In this document: positions 43,898 to 54,932 of the stretch, in pieces | Layout of the letters: each line of letters starts with the position of its first letter | Position numbering within the stretch: position 1 is the first letter of the stretch | Assembly: GCA_021298315.1 (NCBI GenBank) | Contig: JAJTFC010000002.1 | Span: forward strand, 19,105-83,104 | DNA: 64,000 nucleotides | Source of the DNA: Planctomycetaceae bacterium | Lineage (GTDB): Bacteria; Planctomycetota; Planctomycetia; Pirellulales; Pirellulaceae | Direction: 5' to 3' | Notes under the pieces: model-generated | What the model was told of the DNA's origin: nothing | Databases searched by the model: none | What the model saw: only the letters and a program-made list of their open reading frames with translations | Position numbers and translations under genes: made by a program

Positions 43898-46800
43898 CTA
43901 CTTGGATAACTCCTGCGGAGAGGACGTCAGGTATTTAAACAAGTTCAATTTGGAATCCTCGCTGAGTCCCTCCAAGAGTCCTTCGGGCATTAGGGATAGT
44001 TGCAAAGGATTGCGTTCTTCGATCTCGCTTATGTTGAGGATGATTTTCTCCTGCGCCGTTTGAATGGTTACTTCATTCGCTGTCTCGGAGAGAACCACGC
44101 CGGTGATGACCCGGCCATCGAGCGTGCGAAAAGCAGTCGACCTGTAGTTCTCGGCTACGAATTCAGAAGGAGCCAAGATGTTTTCGAGCCAGTAGCGGAT
44201 GTTCGATCGCTGGGCTCCGGTGAGTTCGGGGCCGATCTGTCCGCCTTGGCCGTAGAGTTTGTGGCAGTTTCCACACTTAGAAATCCAGATTCCGCGACCA
44301 CTATTGACGTTACCTTTGGCGATCAAATCTGGGGTTAGCAGCGCCTCTTCTTTTTCAATCAGTTCCTTGCGATTCCCTTGGATATCGAGAACCTTGGTAT
44401 GTTTTCGGGCCCGTTCGAGCAATTGCCAATTGTTTGCCGAAGCGAACTGTCTCCAGGAGGAAGCGTCTACCGATTCCTTGGCGATCTTGTTGTTGTCGAT
44501 CGCATCGAGAAGGACTTCCATCGTATCGACACGGCTAGCTAATGCCGAGATGATTCCTCTGCGGGTTGGATCGGGAACTTGGCCGAAAAGGTCGACCATC
44601 TGCTCGGCCCTGGATTTATTGAGAGTTCTTCGAAGTGCATAGGCCGCAGAATTGCCAAGGTCTTGATCGTCAAAGAATCTTTTCAACCGATCGATCACTT
44701 CGGGGTCATCGATCCCTCCGAGAGCCTCTATCGCTGCCTTGCGTTCAGCGATGGGAATATTTTTGTCTTCGACGATTCGAACCAGTGGCTGAATATCTTT
44801 GTTGGGATCGAAAACAGAGCCGAGCAACACGCACAAGCGTTGGATTGTCACGTCGGGGTGTTTAGCTCCAAGTGCTGCAAGTTCGTCCCAATAAGGAGGC
44901 TTAGCAACGTGTGATCGCCCTTGATAGGTACCCCAAAGACCACGGATACATGCCGCATGCAGTTTGGGGAGATCCCGTTGGACCGCATCGGCCAAAAAGA
45001 AGGACAAGCCTTGATGGGCTAGATCGCTATTTTTTCCTTTCTCGACGATGATTGCAGCCAGTCGGCGCAAGACCAATTCCTGGAGTTTATCGAGTTGCGT
45101 TGACTGCATCATTTTTGCCAATTCCAAAGGTCGCTCAGGAACTTGATCCTTGATTCCGTACCAGAGCATTAGGTTGAATGTTAGGTCGTTGGCCAAGTCA
45201 TCGCTTTCGAGCAACTGAGTAAGCATGGGGTCGAATTCATGGGTCATCAGCGGTAGGCGGGAGGCTAGTACCAATCGAAACTGAGCAGAGGCGTGGGGTT
45301 TGGATTGTGCATAGAGGCAATCTAGGATTTCTGCTTCGACAGCGGCCATGTACTCCTGATTGTCTCTTGCGATCGCTCGTAAATCGGACGGGTTGACTGC
45401 ATCGAATAACTTTCTTGCTGCCCAGCAATGAATCGATTCATGCTGATCGCTTCGCAAAAGCGAGATGAGTTTATCCGTATGCAAATTGCCCAAGGCCCAT
45501 AAGGCTCGCACTTGCTTTGTGACTTCAAAGCGGGTTTCTGCTGAACGGAAATTCTTAGGCGCTTTCATGGCTAGCTCGTAAACAGGTTCGAGTTCCTTGA
45601 ACTCCACACCACTGGAGAGGCCTCGCATTTTCAGGAATTGATGAGTGAACCAGGAGTTTGGATGCGAGAGAATGGAAACGACTTCTTTGCCCGTGATTAC
45701 CGTCTTGTCACCTTTGCCATTGGCGTAGTAAATTTTTTGCAGAATTTTCATCTGTTCTTGGTAAGGGGTTTGAGCGTCGTTTTTGTAGGAGATCCTATAG
45801 ATTCGACCGCTCGTGCGGTGCACTCCATCATCGTCGTGGCACTCACCGATGTCCGACCAATCGATCACGACGGCGCTTCCATCGGGAGCTTGGCTGATGT
45901 CCAAACCTCTAAACCATGGGTCTTGCCAATAGACCATATCCTGTCCGTGAGAGGCTACGAAACTGGCGCCAGAGGGTTTGAGAAAATCGCGATTGATTCG
46001 TCGGCCGTGAAGGTTCAGTGCAAAGACATTTCCTCGGTACTCTTCGGGCCATTGGTCGGCTTGATAGATCATCAAACCGCTATGCGCATGGCCACCACCG
46101 GCAGAGTCGGTCCCGCTACTAGGTGGGCCTTTGCGAGTTTCACGCCAGTCTTCTGCACTGCTATCCCAGTGCACATGGTCGGCGATTTGCGGAAGTAGTT
46201 CGTAAGTGTAGGGATCCGAATCCGCGCCATACATGCGTTGAAGATGCGCATTAGGGATGGCTTGCCAAAGGTGTCCGATGACTGTGTTGATGAAAAATAG
46301 GTTTCCATGATCGTCCCAGTCCATGCCCCAGGGATTGGTGGTTCCCTCGCAGACCATTTCAATCCGTTGGTTCAGAAGATTGAATCTCCAAATACCGCAG
46401 GTCAGTAGTGTTGGCTGAGAATCTTGTCGCTCATTCCCCTTAGTGGGAGTTTTATTGACTGCGCTGATACCGAGAATTCCATGGCGTCCGTAGAGCCATC
46501 CATCGGGACCGAAGCGCAGGCCGTTGGCAAAGTTGTGGCGGATATCTTCGTTGAAACCACGTAGGAGGATCGAAGGCGGGGAGTCGGCGACATCGTCTGC
46601 ATTCGAGTCTGGGATGGTGTACAGGTACGGAGGGGCCAGTGCAAGGACTCCTCTTCCTGAAGGATGTATTTCAATACTCGTGAGCCCCTTGAGCCCCTCG
46701 GCGAAGACCTTGCGTTTCTCAAATACACCATCGTTATCGGCATCTTGGAGAATCACGATCCGATCTGAAAGGGTCTTGTCGACACGCAGAGCCGACTCTG

Positions 46801-47077
46801 CATAGGTGTAATTTTCCGCGATCCAGAGTCGACCCAGGGCATCCCAGGTCATCGCGATGGGTTGCTGCACATCGGGTTCGCTGGCAATCGCAGTGATCGT
46901 AAAGCCTTCGGGAAGCTTGGTTGTTTGGACCACTTCCTCAGGTTTCATCTTGGGGATAGTTTCCTTTTGGCTGTCGTAGATCTCTTGAGCAAACAGCTTG
47001 GATTCCGTAAGCAATCCAGGGATCAAGAGAAGGAAAACGACAAGGTGCCGGAGAAAACAATTCGGTTTGCGACGCAT
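43898..47077 (-). CDS. PVC-type heme-binding CxxCH protein with beta-propeller and HEAT repeats
   Basis: This 1059-residue exported protein has a signal peptide (HLVVFLLLIPGLL, cut near LFAQ). Residues about 40-450 form a propeller of the membrane-bound dehydrogenase type, with PIAMTWDALGRLWIAE and NGLRFGPDGWLYGRHG. Residues about 480-900 are HEAT-like repeats (AERKAAIEALGGIDDPEVID). The C-terminal cytochrome c domain has CGNCH (one heme) and the distal-methionine region. The family is specific to planctomycetes and verrucomicrobia and is thought to oxidise sugars or alcohols outside the cytoplasm. It heads a unit with nth downstream. Confidence 0.93.
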   Translation of the reverse strand: MRRKPNCFLRHLVVFLLLIPGLLTESKLFAQEIYDSQKETIPKMKPEEVVQTTKLPEGFTITAIASEPDVQQPIAMTWDALGRLWIAENYTYAESALRVDKTLSDRIVILQDADNDGVFEKRKVFAEGLKGLTSIEIHPSGRGVLALAPPYLYTIPDSNADDVADSPPSILLRGFNEDIRHNFANGLRFGPDGWLYGRHGILGISAVNKTPTKGNERQDSQPTLLTCGIWRFNLLNQRIEMVCEGTTNPWGMDWDDHGNLFFINTVIGHLWQAIPNAHLQRMYGADSDPYTYELLPQIADHVHWDSSAEDWRETRKGPPSSGTDSAGGGHAHSGLMIYQADQWPEEYRGNVFALNLHGRRINRDFLKPSGASFVASHGQDMVYWQDPWFRGLDISQAPDGSAVVIDWSDIGECHDDDGVHRTSGRIYRISYKNDAQTPYQEQMKILQKIYYANGKGDKTVITGKEVVSILSHPNSWFTHQFLKMRGLSSGVEFKELEPVYELAMKAPKNFRSAETRFEVTKQVRALWALGNLHTDKLISLLRSDQHESIHCWAARKLFDAVNPSDLRAIARDNQEYMAAVEAEILDCLYAQSKPHASAQFRLVLASRLPLMTHEFDPMLTQLLESDDLANDLTFNLMLWYGIKDQVPERPLELAKMMQSTQLDKLQELVLRRLAAIIVEKGKNSDLAHQGLSFFLADAVQRDLPKLHAACIRGLWGTYQGRSHVAKPPYWDELAALGAKHPDVTIQRLCVLLGSVFDPNKDIQPLVRIVEDKNIPIAERKAAIEALGGIDDPEVIDRLKRFFDDQDLGNSAAYALRRTLNKSRAEQMVDLFGQVPDPTRRGIISALASRVDTMEVLLDAIDNNKIAKESVDASSWRQFASANNWQLLERARKHTKVLDIQGNRKELIEKEEALLTPDLIAKGNVNSGRGIWISKCGNCHKLYGQGGQIGPELTGAQRSNIRYWLENILAPSEFVAENYRSTAFRTLDGRVITGVVLSETANEVTIQTAQEKIILNISEIEERNPLQLSLMPEGLLEGLSEDSKLNLFKYLTSSPQELSK

Positions 47078-47208
47078 CGCTCGATTCCATGGTGTGAGGG
47101 TTTTTGGTTGAGAAACCGTTCCCTCATTATGTCATGTTTTCTTGGCTGTGTCGCGATCGAACGCATGAACCTTGGGCAGGATGCTTGGGGATGTGGCAAG
47201 TGGTCGCT

Positions 47209-48066
47209 TTAAGCTTTTGGGGCTCGGTTTGAGCGACGGGTTTTCCAGCCCCAAAATAGGATGAGCATGGCACTAATGGCCAGGATTCTCCATGTCCAGT
47301 CCTTGGCATCTCCGAGTTTCTCGGCGATCGGTTTTCCGACGTTGCTTGCCAAGGAATCGACGCTGTTTTCGACCAACTGGCGGGTTCCGTCCAAGAACGG
47401 TTCGGGATTGGCTACAAATGCAGCCAGTGCAGTTCCTCCTGCGAGCGTGAGTTTGTTTCTCCAAATAAAGTCCATAGCTCGATCACCATATCGTCCAACT
47501 ACACTCAGCATATCAGCGTTCTTGGCCAGGACAGCCGTCGAGGGTTCGTCGGCAAGCATTGCCAAGCGGCGAACACCTTGATTGCTCAGTTGTTGGATTG
47601 CACCGACGGCGGGAGCACCGCTCGAGGCGATCAGTTTCTCGGCGACGGCGCCATGCTTGATGAGTGCTTCACCGGCTTCTTGACCGAACTGGCGCAGGAG
47701 GCTCAACCTCGCAGGACCTTCTAGAGCACCGATGGCTTCGTCCCCGAATTTCGAGAGCAGCCTTACCGATACAGCGGCATCAGCGCCGGAGTTTTCAAGA
47801 ATCCTCAAGGCCCGAGGCCCACTCTTTTCGATGACTTTTAAAGCATCATCGCCGGCACTCAGAGCCACTGCTTGGAGTCTCGATGTGAGTTTTTCGACTC
47901 CTTCGTCGGCGACTTCTTTGGAGAAACGACGGATGAGTTGCTCGGCGAGTTCTTTTGCAATCATCGCTTTGCTTTGTGCAAAAGCATGGCTGCCAGAGGC
48001 GATGAAAAGAACAAGGATCGCAAGTCCAAACCGTAGGCATTTAGAGATGTTTTGTCGAGTTCGCAT
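47209..48066 (-). CDS. Exported membrane protein of unknown function
   Basis: This 285-residue protein has a signal peptide (FGLAILVLFIASGSHAFAQ), a helical repeat region with recurring ALxxLxxxGxxA patterns (GPRALRILENSGADAAVSVR, FGDEAIGALEGPA) and a C-terminal membrane helix (ILAISAMLILFWGW) followed by a basic tail. The start lies 26 nt inside the end of the upstream gene. I know no family for it. The pair is likely one functional unit at the membrane. Confidence 0.72.
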   Translation of the reverse strand: MRTRQNISKCLRFGLAILVLFIASGSHAFAQSKAMIAKELAEQLIRRFSKEVADEGVEKLTSRLQAVALSAGDDALKVIEKSGPRALRILENSGADAAVSVRLLSKFGDEAIGALEGPARLSLLRQFGQEAGEALIKHGAVAEKLIASSGAPAVGAIQQLSNQGVRRLAMLADEPSTAVLAKNADMLSVVGRYGDRAMDFIWRNKLTLAGGTALAAFVANPEPFLDGTRQLVENSVDSLASNVGKPIAEKLGDAKDWTWRILAISAMLILFWGWKTRRSNRAPKA

Positions 48067-49072
48067 TTTCTTTCACTTCAGGAAAAAAGATCTGCAGGAT
48101 TGTTTCGCGACGGATTTGACTGCGTTGGGCATTCCACTTGTTGAATCGACCGTTGAGTCCCTCCGAATCCGAATCACCCTTGCAAATCAAGTCATGCACT
48201 AAGTTGAGTTGGTTGGATATTTGAAAACTCAGTTCCACCTCAGGTTCCGACCACCAGTCCCAAATACGCGTAACTATTTGATCGATGACCACTCCAGCGA
48301 CAAGTCCAATACCTAGAGTCGCCCAACTGCTAGCTGCCCCCGTGGAGAGTATTCCCGCCGAAACGCTTAGACGAATCGCAACCTGGGCCATGACCTCTCC
48401 GGCCACCAGGGAGACCATTTGGCTTTCAATCGTCGAGGATAAATCCTTGGAGACAACCTCAGAGGCTTGCACGAGTGCACTTTGCAAGCGGCTTTCGAAT
48501 TCGTTGGCACTTTGGCCATCGAGTTGTTCAAGGTCAGGAAGCCCTTCGATGTCGGCACGAAGTCCGATGAGCATTTGATTTTCGATGTCTCGCACTTGCA
48601 CGAGGCGTTCTCGAACGGCTTGCTTGACGGCGGCTTCAAGTTGCTCTGGGGAGAAAATCTTTTGCTCGAATTGTTGTTTTAAAAATTGCTCGTGACGATC
48701 TTGGTCGTTGCCGGGCAACTTATCCAGGATCAAATTCCATTTGCTTTTCCAGCCCAAGATTGATTCGGAGTAGCTAGGAACGTTTTCGTGAGCGTTGCTG
48801 AAGAGGACTTCGATGGCCTTGTGTCCTTGCCCCTCGAGCGATTGAACTTCTGATTCTGCCCGCGCGAGGTGTTTCTCTACGAGTTGCTTAAGGGCCAGCT
48901 TATCGGGTTTGGAATCTTTCCTAGCTAGAGCCGAAGAGTTCGTAATATCGCTTGCCGAAGGGCCTTGAGTTTTGTTTCGAGACCAAACGAAAGCCAAGAC
49001 CGACAGGATCGCGCAGGCGAATCCTGCGATCCAGACAGGCCTTATTTGAGTGGTTCGAGCTTTTGTTTGCAT
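48041..49072 (-). CDS. Membrane-anchored protein of unknown function, coupled to the next gene
   Basis: This 343-residue protein begins at ATG 49072 with a membrane helix (WIAGFACAILSVLAFVW). A helical middle (charged, coiled-coil-like, QLVEKHLARAESEVQSLEGQ) follows, and a second glycine-rich hydrophobic segment (ATLGIGLVAGVVIDQIV) lies near residue 255. A GTG at 49192 would give a longer N-terminus without clear support. The stop overlaps the following gene by 26 nt, so translation is coupled. No known domain was recognised. Confidence 0.72.
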   Translation of the reverse strand: MQTKARTTQIRPVWIAGFACAILSVLAFVWSRNKTQGPSASDITNSSALARKDSKPDKLALKQLVEKHLARAESEVQSLEGQGHKAIEVLFSNAHENVPSYSESILGWKSKWNLILDKLPGNDQDRHEQFLKQQFEQKIFSPEQLEAAVKQAVRERLVQVRDIENQMLIGLRADIEGLPDLEQLDGQSANEFESRLQSALVQASEVVSKDLSSTIESQMVSLVAGEVMAQVAIRLSVSAGILSTGAASSWATLGIGLVAGVVIDQIVTRIWDWWSEPEVELSFQISNQLNLVHDLICKGDSDSEGLNGRFNKWNAQRSQIRRETILQIFFPEVKENANSTKHL

Positions 49073-49295
49073 CGTTGATTCAAGGCGGATTTGTCGGCCA
49101 CTTCGGGCGCACAGGCAATGATGAATTGGCCACGAAAGATCCCGAGGAATGAATAACCGGAATAATAGGAGATTTGAACCCAAAAGATGCACTCGTGGGC
49201 CCCAGAACGCGGCAAAATCAGGAGCCTTGCTTATTTTTCGACGTCAGAATCGCTACGGATTGTGCTGTTGGATCGCGGACAACTGTGAGCAAAAA

Positions 49296-50051
49296 ATGTC
49301 GTTTTTTCAAAAACCAATGGGTGCAACATTGCTGCTTGGGACCGCTCTAGGCACCCCCTATCTGCTTTACGAAACCGAACCTGGAATCCAACTGAGGAAA
49401 TCTGTTTCGTTGGACGAGGGCAGTTCCGTAGTAATCGTTGGGACCACAGAATCCGCTGCGGCTTCGGGGCCCTTCGAGACTGTGTTGGCACCTCAAAGCG
49501 TCAATCCGCATCCCGACGAGTCCCGCTCGGGGACTGGAGATAGAGTCGCCAATGTGGCGCATCCGATGCCTATTGATCTTCGTAGCGTCATCCGTTTTGA
49601 TGTGACTCCTGATTTTGTGTATCGGAATTTCCCTCGGGTCTCGACGGTCCTTTCGGACCTTAACTATGACGGGCTTCGAGTTCCCCTGGTCTCAGGCACG
49701 CAGTCCTACGATGTTGCAGGCTCACTGACTTATTATTTCGATAACAACAAAACGGTTCGCAGGATTCAGTTCCAAGGTGTCACGGGAGAGGCTGATCCAT
49801 TGGTGCAATTGATGATCCAGCATTATCGACTTAGCCCCGAACGGAGTCTTGGTGGCCAACTCTTAACGATGCGTTGGAACAATCGGATCACGAGTTTCAT
49901 GCATGTCGCACCCGCACCGGTTGTTACCGCCCAGGAGCCCAATGCAAGGTTCGCATTCTTTTTGGAAATCAATAAGCCAAGCGATTATTACGGACTGAGC
50001 CAAGAGGCCATCTTGATGCTCACGCAAGCCCAAGCGGCACAGCGTTGGTAG
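49296..50051 (+). CDS. Probable exported protein of unknown function
   Basis: This 251-residue protein, from ATG 49296, has a short hydrophobic N-terminus (MGATLLLGTALGTPYLLY) and a beta-rich body with VIRFDVTPDFVYRNFPRVST and AGSLTYYFDNNKTVRRIQF. An upstream ATG at 49149 would add 49 mostly basic residues and remove the signal. DUF-type families with the LTYYFD motif occur in planctomycetes, but I do not recognise one. It converges with the Pro/Gln-rich protein gene with 3 nt between stops. Confidence 0.72.
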   Translation: MSFFQKPMGATLLLGTALGTPYLLYETEPGIQLRKSVSLDEGSSVVIVGTTESAAASGPFETVLAPQSVNPHPDESRSGTGDRVANVAHPMPIDLRSVIRFDVTPDFVYRNFPRVSTVLSDLNYDGLRVPLVSGTQSYDVAGSLTYYFDNNKTVRRIQFQGVTGEADPLVQLMIQHYRLSPERSLGGQLLTMRWNNRITSFMHVAPAPVVTAQEPNARFAFFLEINKPSDYYGLSQEAILMLTQAQAAQRW

Positions 50052-50054
50052 CCG

Positions 50055-50681
50055 CTAGCGAAAGTAACCAGGTGGTAGAGACTGTCCTTGAGCCTGTCCG
50101 TATCCGTATCCTGGCGGCAAGATCTGACCGTTCTGAGGTGGTAGATTGCCAGGAGGATATCCTTGAGGGTTGTATCCTGCTGGCGGGTAGTTCTGAGGTG
50201 GAAAATTTTGGGGAGGGAAATTTTGGGGAGGATAGTACTGTTGTGGCGGAGGCTGCCAAGCTGGAGGGGGTTGGAATCCTTGGGTGTTTTGAGGATAAGG
50301 CAGATCGTTTTGGTAGGATGCTTGGAATCCTGGTAGGCTTTGGATTGGTACCGGGACTTGCTGGCCGTCACCGGAGAAAACAACGCCTTGGGAGTTGGTG
50401 GTCCACTGAATCCCCTGCTTGTTGAGTTCGTCTTTGACTTGTTGAGTCGCATCCCCGATTTTGTCTTTGTGGAAAGTCAGTGAAGGAACGCCGTTTTCCC
50501 AGTGGACCGACATTGCACCGGTGGCCAAGAGGCCAGCACCCACGGTCAAGAGGATACGCGAGCCCAGGGGGCTTGAAGCGATCTGACGAATCGGAGCAGG
50601 AGCAAAGATCAGCAGCGTTTCGACGATGCGTTGGGAGTTGGATTTCTCGGGCAATTTAAGGGGTTTTTTCGGTTTAGCCAT
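50055..50681 (-). CDS. Membrane protein with Pro/Gln/Tyr-rich repetitive tail
   Basis: This 208-residue protein has a basic N-terminus (MAKPKKPLKLPEKS), one membrane helix (LGSRILLTVGAGLLATGAM) and a C-terminal half of low complexity with PPQNFPPQNFPPQNYPP and GYNPQGYPPGN units. Such tails often lie on the cell surface or drive weak multivalent binding. The unit-coding DNA is repetitive and may vary in length. No enzyme motif is present. Confidence 0.7.
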   Translation of the reverse strand: MAKPKKPLKLPEKSNSQRIVETLLIFAPAPIRQIASSPLGSRILLTVGAGLLATGAMSVHWENGVPSLTFHKDKIGDATQQVKDELNKQGIQWTTNSQGVVFSGDGQQVPVPIQSLPGFQASYQNDLPYPQNTQGFQPPPAWQPPPQQYYPPQNFPPQNFPPQNYPPAGYNPQGYPPGNLPPQNGQILPPGYGYGQAQGQSLPPGYFR

Positions 50682-51006
50682 CGTGTTGATGCTCTTGCTG
50701 ACAAGCCCCGCTTACACAGGAATTACTAAGAACTTTTCCCTTAAGAACTTTTAGGCGAATTCGGGCATTGATCGCAAGGCCACTGTTATCGGGGACTTAG
50801 GATCGAAAAACGATCGCTATCCCCCTAGTTTGGGGCAAATTTCTTTCTTTTTATTAAACAGGGTTAGCATTGCTTTTCCTTCAGCCGAAACCTTTGATAT
50901 GCTTCTGTGTTAGAGTTCAGTGCAGGCAACGATATGCCTCACATGATTTCGATCCGCAGTCATTTCATTTCGGGTTAACGCCTGGTTTTTGGCTAGGAGG
51001 AGATCG
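50682..51006. other. Intergenic region with an 11-bp direct repeat
   Basis: No gene is supported in this 325-base gap between divergent genes. TAAGAACTTTT occurs twice, at 50727-50737 and 50742-50752, 15 bases apart. They lie 45-70 bases before the start of the Pro-rich protein gene and could be a regulator site. The rest is AT-rich and may hold both promoters. Confidence 0.4.
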
Positions 51007-51228
51007 ATGTCTGCAGACTGGTACTTTATGAAGCGAGGGTTTTTTGGTGGTTCGAAGACCGTAGGGCCGATTGCCGAGTCTGTGTTTGTAAAAAAAATAC
51101 AGAAGGGTGAAATCGCACCCGAGACGATGGTCTCAAGCACGACCAAGACCCATGGGCATTGGTTGCATCTGAAGGATATTCGGGGTGCAGATCAACTGTT
51201 CAAAAAGTCCCAATCGGGTCCTAAGTAG
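51007..51228 (+). CDS. Small GYF_2/DUF4339-like protein
   Basis: This 73-residue protein starts at ATG 51007 behind a strong AGGAGGA. WYFMKRGFFGGSKTVGPIAE, the hydrophobic core, and THGHWLHLKDI fit the GYF_2 (DUF4339) fold, which in larger proteins binds proline-rich ligands. The neighbouring divergent gene codes for a Pro-rich protein, so an interaction is possible but is inference. A terminator follows at 51284. Confidence 0.72.
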   Translation: MSADWYFMKRGFFGGSKTVGPIAESVFVKKIQKGEIAPETMVSSTTKTHGHWLHLKDIRGADQLFKKSQSGPK

Positions 51229-51283
51229 GACAAACTCTTCGAGGAGTTCGTTCGTTAGGGTGCCGGATTGGCCGAATCAAGAG

Positions 51284-51310
51284 GCGTGGGCTAAACCACG
51301 CTTTTTTTTT
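51284..51310 (+). terminator. Rho-independent terminator
   Basis: GCGTGG (51284-51289) pairs with CCACGC (51296-51301) around GCTAAA and is followed by nine T residues. It ends the GYF_2-like gene. Confidence 0.85.
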
Positions 51311-51436
51311 GCGCGCGATGGGTATTGAAATGGTTGTACAGGTTTTTGAGTGGGTAAAAGCTCGGCTTTTTCGTACTCAGCTTCGTGGTACTCGAACTCG
51401 AAACGCCTGGATCGATTCAAGTCGATCGTCGTTTCA

Positions 51437-51885
51437 AAGAAGCTCGGTTTACACTGGGGACAGACACGCGTCAACTCGTGGCTGGATGCTAGCAAACTTG
51501 CTGGCCTAGCGGCGGGTGCCTGGCACCGAGCTTGAGGCTGCTATCAATGCCATCAAATCCGGATTTGCACTGGGGACAGACACGCGGCAACTCGTAGTTG
51601 GTTGCTAGCAAAACTGCTGGCCTAGCGGCGGGTGCCTGGCACCGAGCTTAAGGCTCCTATCAATGCCATCAAATCCGGATTTGCACTGGGGACAGACACG
51701 CGTCAAATCGCAGCTGGATGCTAGCAAAATTGCTGGCCTAGCGGCGGGTGCCTGGCACCGAGCTTAAGGCTCCAATCAATGCCATCAATTCCGGATTTGC
51801 ACTGGGGACAGACACGCGGCAACTCGTAGCTGGATGCTAGCAAACTTGCTGGCCTAGCGGCAGGTGCCTGGCACCCACCTGCGCT
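51437..51885. repeat. Four tandem 116-bp repeats with GGTGCCTGGCACC palindrome
   Basis: The word ACTGGGGACAGACACGCG starts at 51453, 51569, 51685 and 51801, exactly 116 bases apart. Each unit also carries TGGATGCTAGCAAA-like, TGGCCTAGCGGC and the near-palindrome GGTGCCTGGCACC. TGGGGACAGACAC and its complement are typical of REP-type elements mobilised by tyrosine transposases, but no transposase gene is present. The units are nearly identical. Confidence 0.9.
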
Positions 51886-52100
51886 TTTGTTAAAGCTTGA
51901 CGGTTGGGCTGTCTCAATCACCAAGCTTTGATCGCTCGGATGGAAATACACCAAGCACTTTGCAGGGGTCGTACCGATTGTGCCGAAAGATCTCGATAGT
52001 CGGCTACCCTTGTGCATCGATCTTCGGACCGTTGTTTAGAGGGCACCCCTAAGCCGACTTTTTCTTTGAATACTAAGCGTTTTTCGACAACCTCGAAACG

Positions 52101-52766
52101 ATGGTGATCCGTATGTTTTTAGCTTCTCTCTCCAAACGCTGCGCGGGTTTGCTGCTCACGGGGACTTTTCTAGTCTCTTGCTTGCTTGGGCCATCTCACG
52201 CACAGGAGCAGGCATCGCCTGTCGAACAATCAACCGAGCCGGTGGACACGACGCTCAATGACTCGAAAATCGATGATCTACCATCGATTTCCAAAAGCAA
52301 AGAGCCTTTACGCGTGAAAGCATTAAAAACACCAAACACCTCGATTTCCGGGATTGGTACAGGGAGCACCCCCGAAGATGCAACCGAAGGCCGTTTACCG
52401 GCCCCAATGTCTTTGCCATTCGGTCCCGATAGGGAACCGGGCTGGTCTGTGAAAACCAAACATTGGGTTGCTCCGGCTTATTGCCACCAGCCGACCTATT
52501 ACGAAGATGTGATGCTCGAACATCACGGCCACGAGCGTTGCCCCCCCTTGCAACCACTCTTGTCGGGAGCGCGTTTCTACACAGGGATTTTCTTCACGCC
52601 TTATCTCGCTTATATGCGTCCTCCGTTGAGAGACATCCCCAACACTGGGAATTATCGACCTGGGTCTTGCGCCCCAGGAATCCGACAAAGAGCACCCTAT
52701 GACGCCGGTGCGATCAAGGTTCAAGCATTGTCCACAGCGTCCGGTGTGCTTGCATTGCAGCCTTAG
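52101..52766 (+). CDS. Exported protein of unknown function
   Basis: This 221-residue protein has a signal sequence (GLLLTGTFLVSCLLGPSHAQ). Both a signal-peptidase I site after SHA and a lipobox LVSC are visible, so lipidation is possible. The mature part is Pro-, Tyr- and Cys-containing (WVAPAYCHQPTYYEDVMLEHHGHERC, YLAYMRPPLRDIPNTGNYRPG) and looks like small planctomycete surface proteins. The start may be ATG 52101 or ATG 52113. No family is recognised. Confidence 0.7.
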   Translation: MVIRMFLASLSKRCAGLLLTGTFLVSCLLGPSHAQEQASPVEQSTEPVDTTLNDSKIDDLPSISKSKEPLRVKALKTPNTSISGIGTGSTPEDATEGRLPAPMSLPFGPDREPGWSVKTKHWVAPAYCHQPTYYEDVMLEHHGHERCPPLQPLLSGARFYTGIFFTPYLAYMRPPLRDIPNTGNYRPGSCAPGIRQRAPYDAGAIKVQALSTASGVLALQP

Positions 52767-52946
52767 GTTGATGCCATCGAGTTGAATCGATTCAGGCGGT
52801 TCGAGTAGCCGAGATTTGACCAACTAAAATACCTGAAGCACCAAAATTTTAAAATTCAATTGACCATTTCGTTGACAAAAACTCTGCGATCCCACAATTA
52901 GTTCCTAACACCGCTGTAGGGAGCTTTCGCATGCAGGAGGGATCGC

Positions 52947-53477
52947 ATGGAGACGTTTGGGGAATTGCTGCATCGTTACCGGATCGCAAGAAGATTCTTG
53001 CGCAAGAGATCAAGGAACGTTTTGCAAAGGATCGAGAGTCGATGGTGCGATTTTCGAAAATCGATGCCTTACTTTTCGGCTGGCTTGGATGAGCCGACGG
53101 GTCGATATGGTGAGCGACTAGCAAGCGAATACTTAAGGCGATGTGGCTACTTTATCCTCGAACGCTCGTACGCTTGTCCAATGGGCGAGATCGATATCAT
53201 CGCAGCATGGAAAGCGACCCAAGTGGTGTATGTCGAAGTCAAAACTTGGAGTAGCCAGAGAGAAAACCAGGGGGGGCCTGCCGACGCAGTCGACGAGATC
53301 AAGCAGCGGAAGATTTGTCGAACGGCGCTGCACTACGCAAAGCGTCATGGGCTACTGGATACCCCCGGTCGATTCGATGTCATCGAAGTCGTCTTGGGAA
53401 AAGATCCTAACCGTCCGAGTTTTCGACACATTCAGGCCGCATTCGAGAGCCAAGAGGCTTACCAAATGCATGCTTGA
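52947..53477 (+). CDS. YraN/UPF0102 family endonuclease-like protein
   Basis: This 176-residue protein has the restriction-endonuclease-like fold of YraN: GRYGERLASEYLRRCGYFIL, then GEIDIIAAWKATQVVYVEVKTW (the D-x..E-x-K catalytic-type residues). YraN genes often lie beside 16S rRNA methyltransferase or ribonuclease HII genes, but here the gene stands alone. GGAGGG precedes the ATG. The roughly 50-residue N-terminal extension (GELLHRYRIARRFLRKR) is unusual for the family. Confidence 0.85.
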   Translation: METFGELLHRYRIARRFLRKRSRNVLQRIESRWCDFRKSMPYFSAGLDEPTGRYGERLASEYLRRCGYFILERSYACPMGEIDIIAAWKATQVVYVEVKTWSSQRENQGGPADAVDEIKQRKICRTALHYAKRHGLLDTPGRFDVIEVVLGKDPNRPSFRHIQAAFESQEAYQMHA

Positions 53478-53480
53478 GAT

Positions 53481-54857
<1,377 letters not shown>

Positions 54858-54932
54858 GAAACGTGCCTCAGGAGTCTTGAACGTTTATCAAAAAATGAAA
54901 CCTAGCTCCTGGGATTCTATCAGAGCCACGGG

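Noticed and set aside
45638..46198. A 186-codon frame opposite the CxxCH protein gene
   Set aside because: The opposite strand has propeller, HEAT and CxxCH features across the whole stretch.
51437..51885. CRISPR-like periodic array
   Set aside because: The 116-bp units are contiguous and almost identical over their whole length; there are no unique spacers of constant size and no cas gene.
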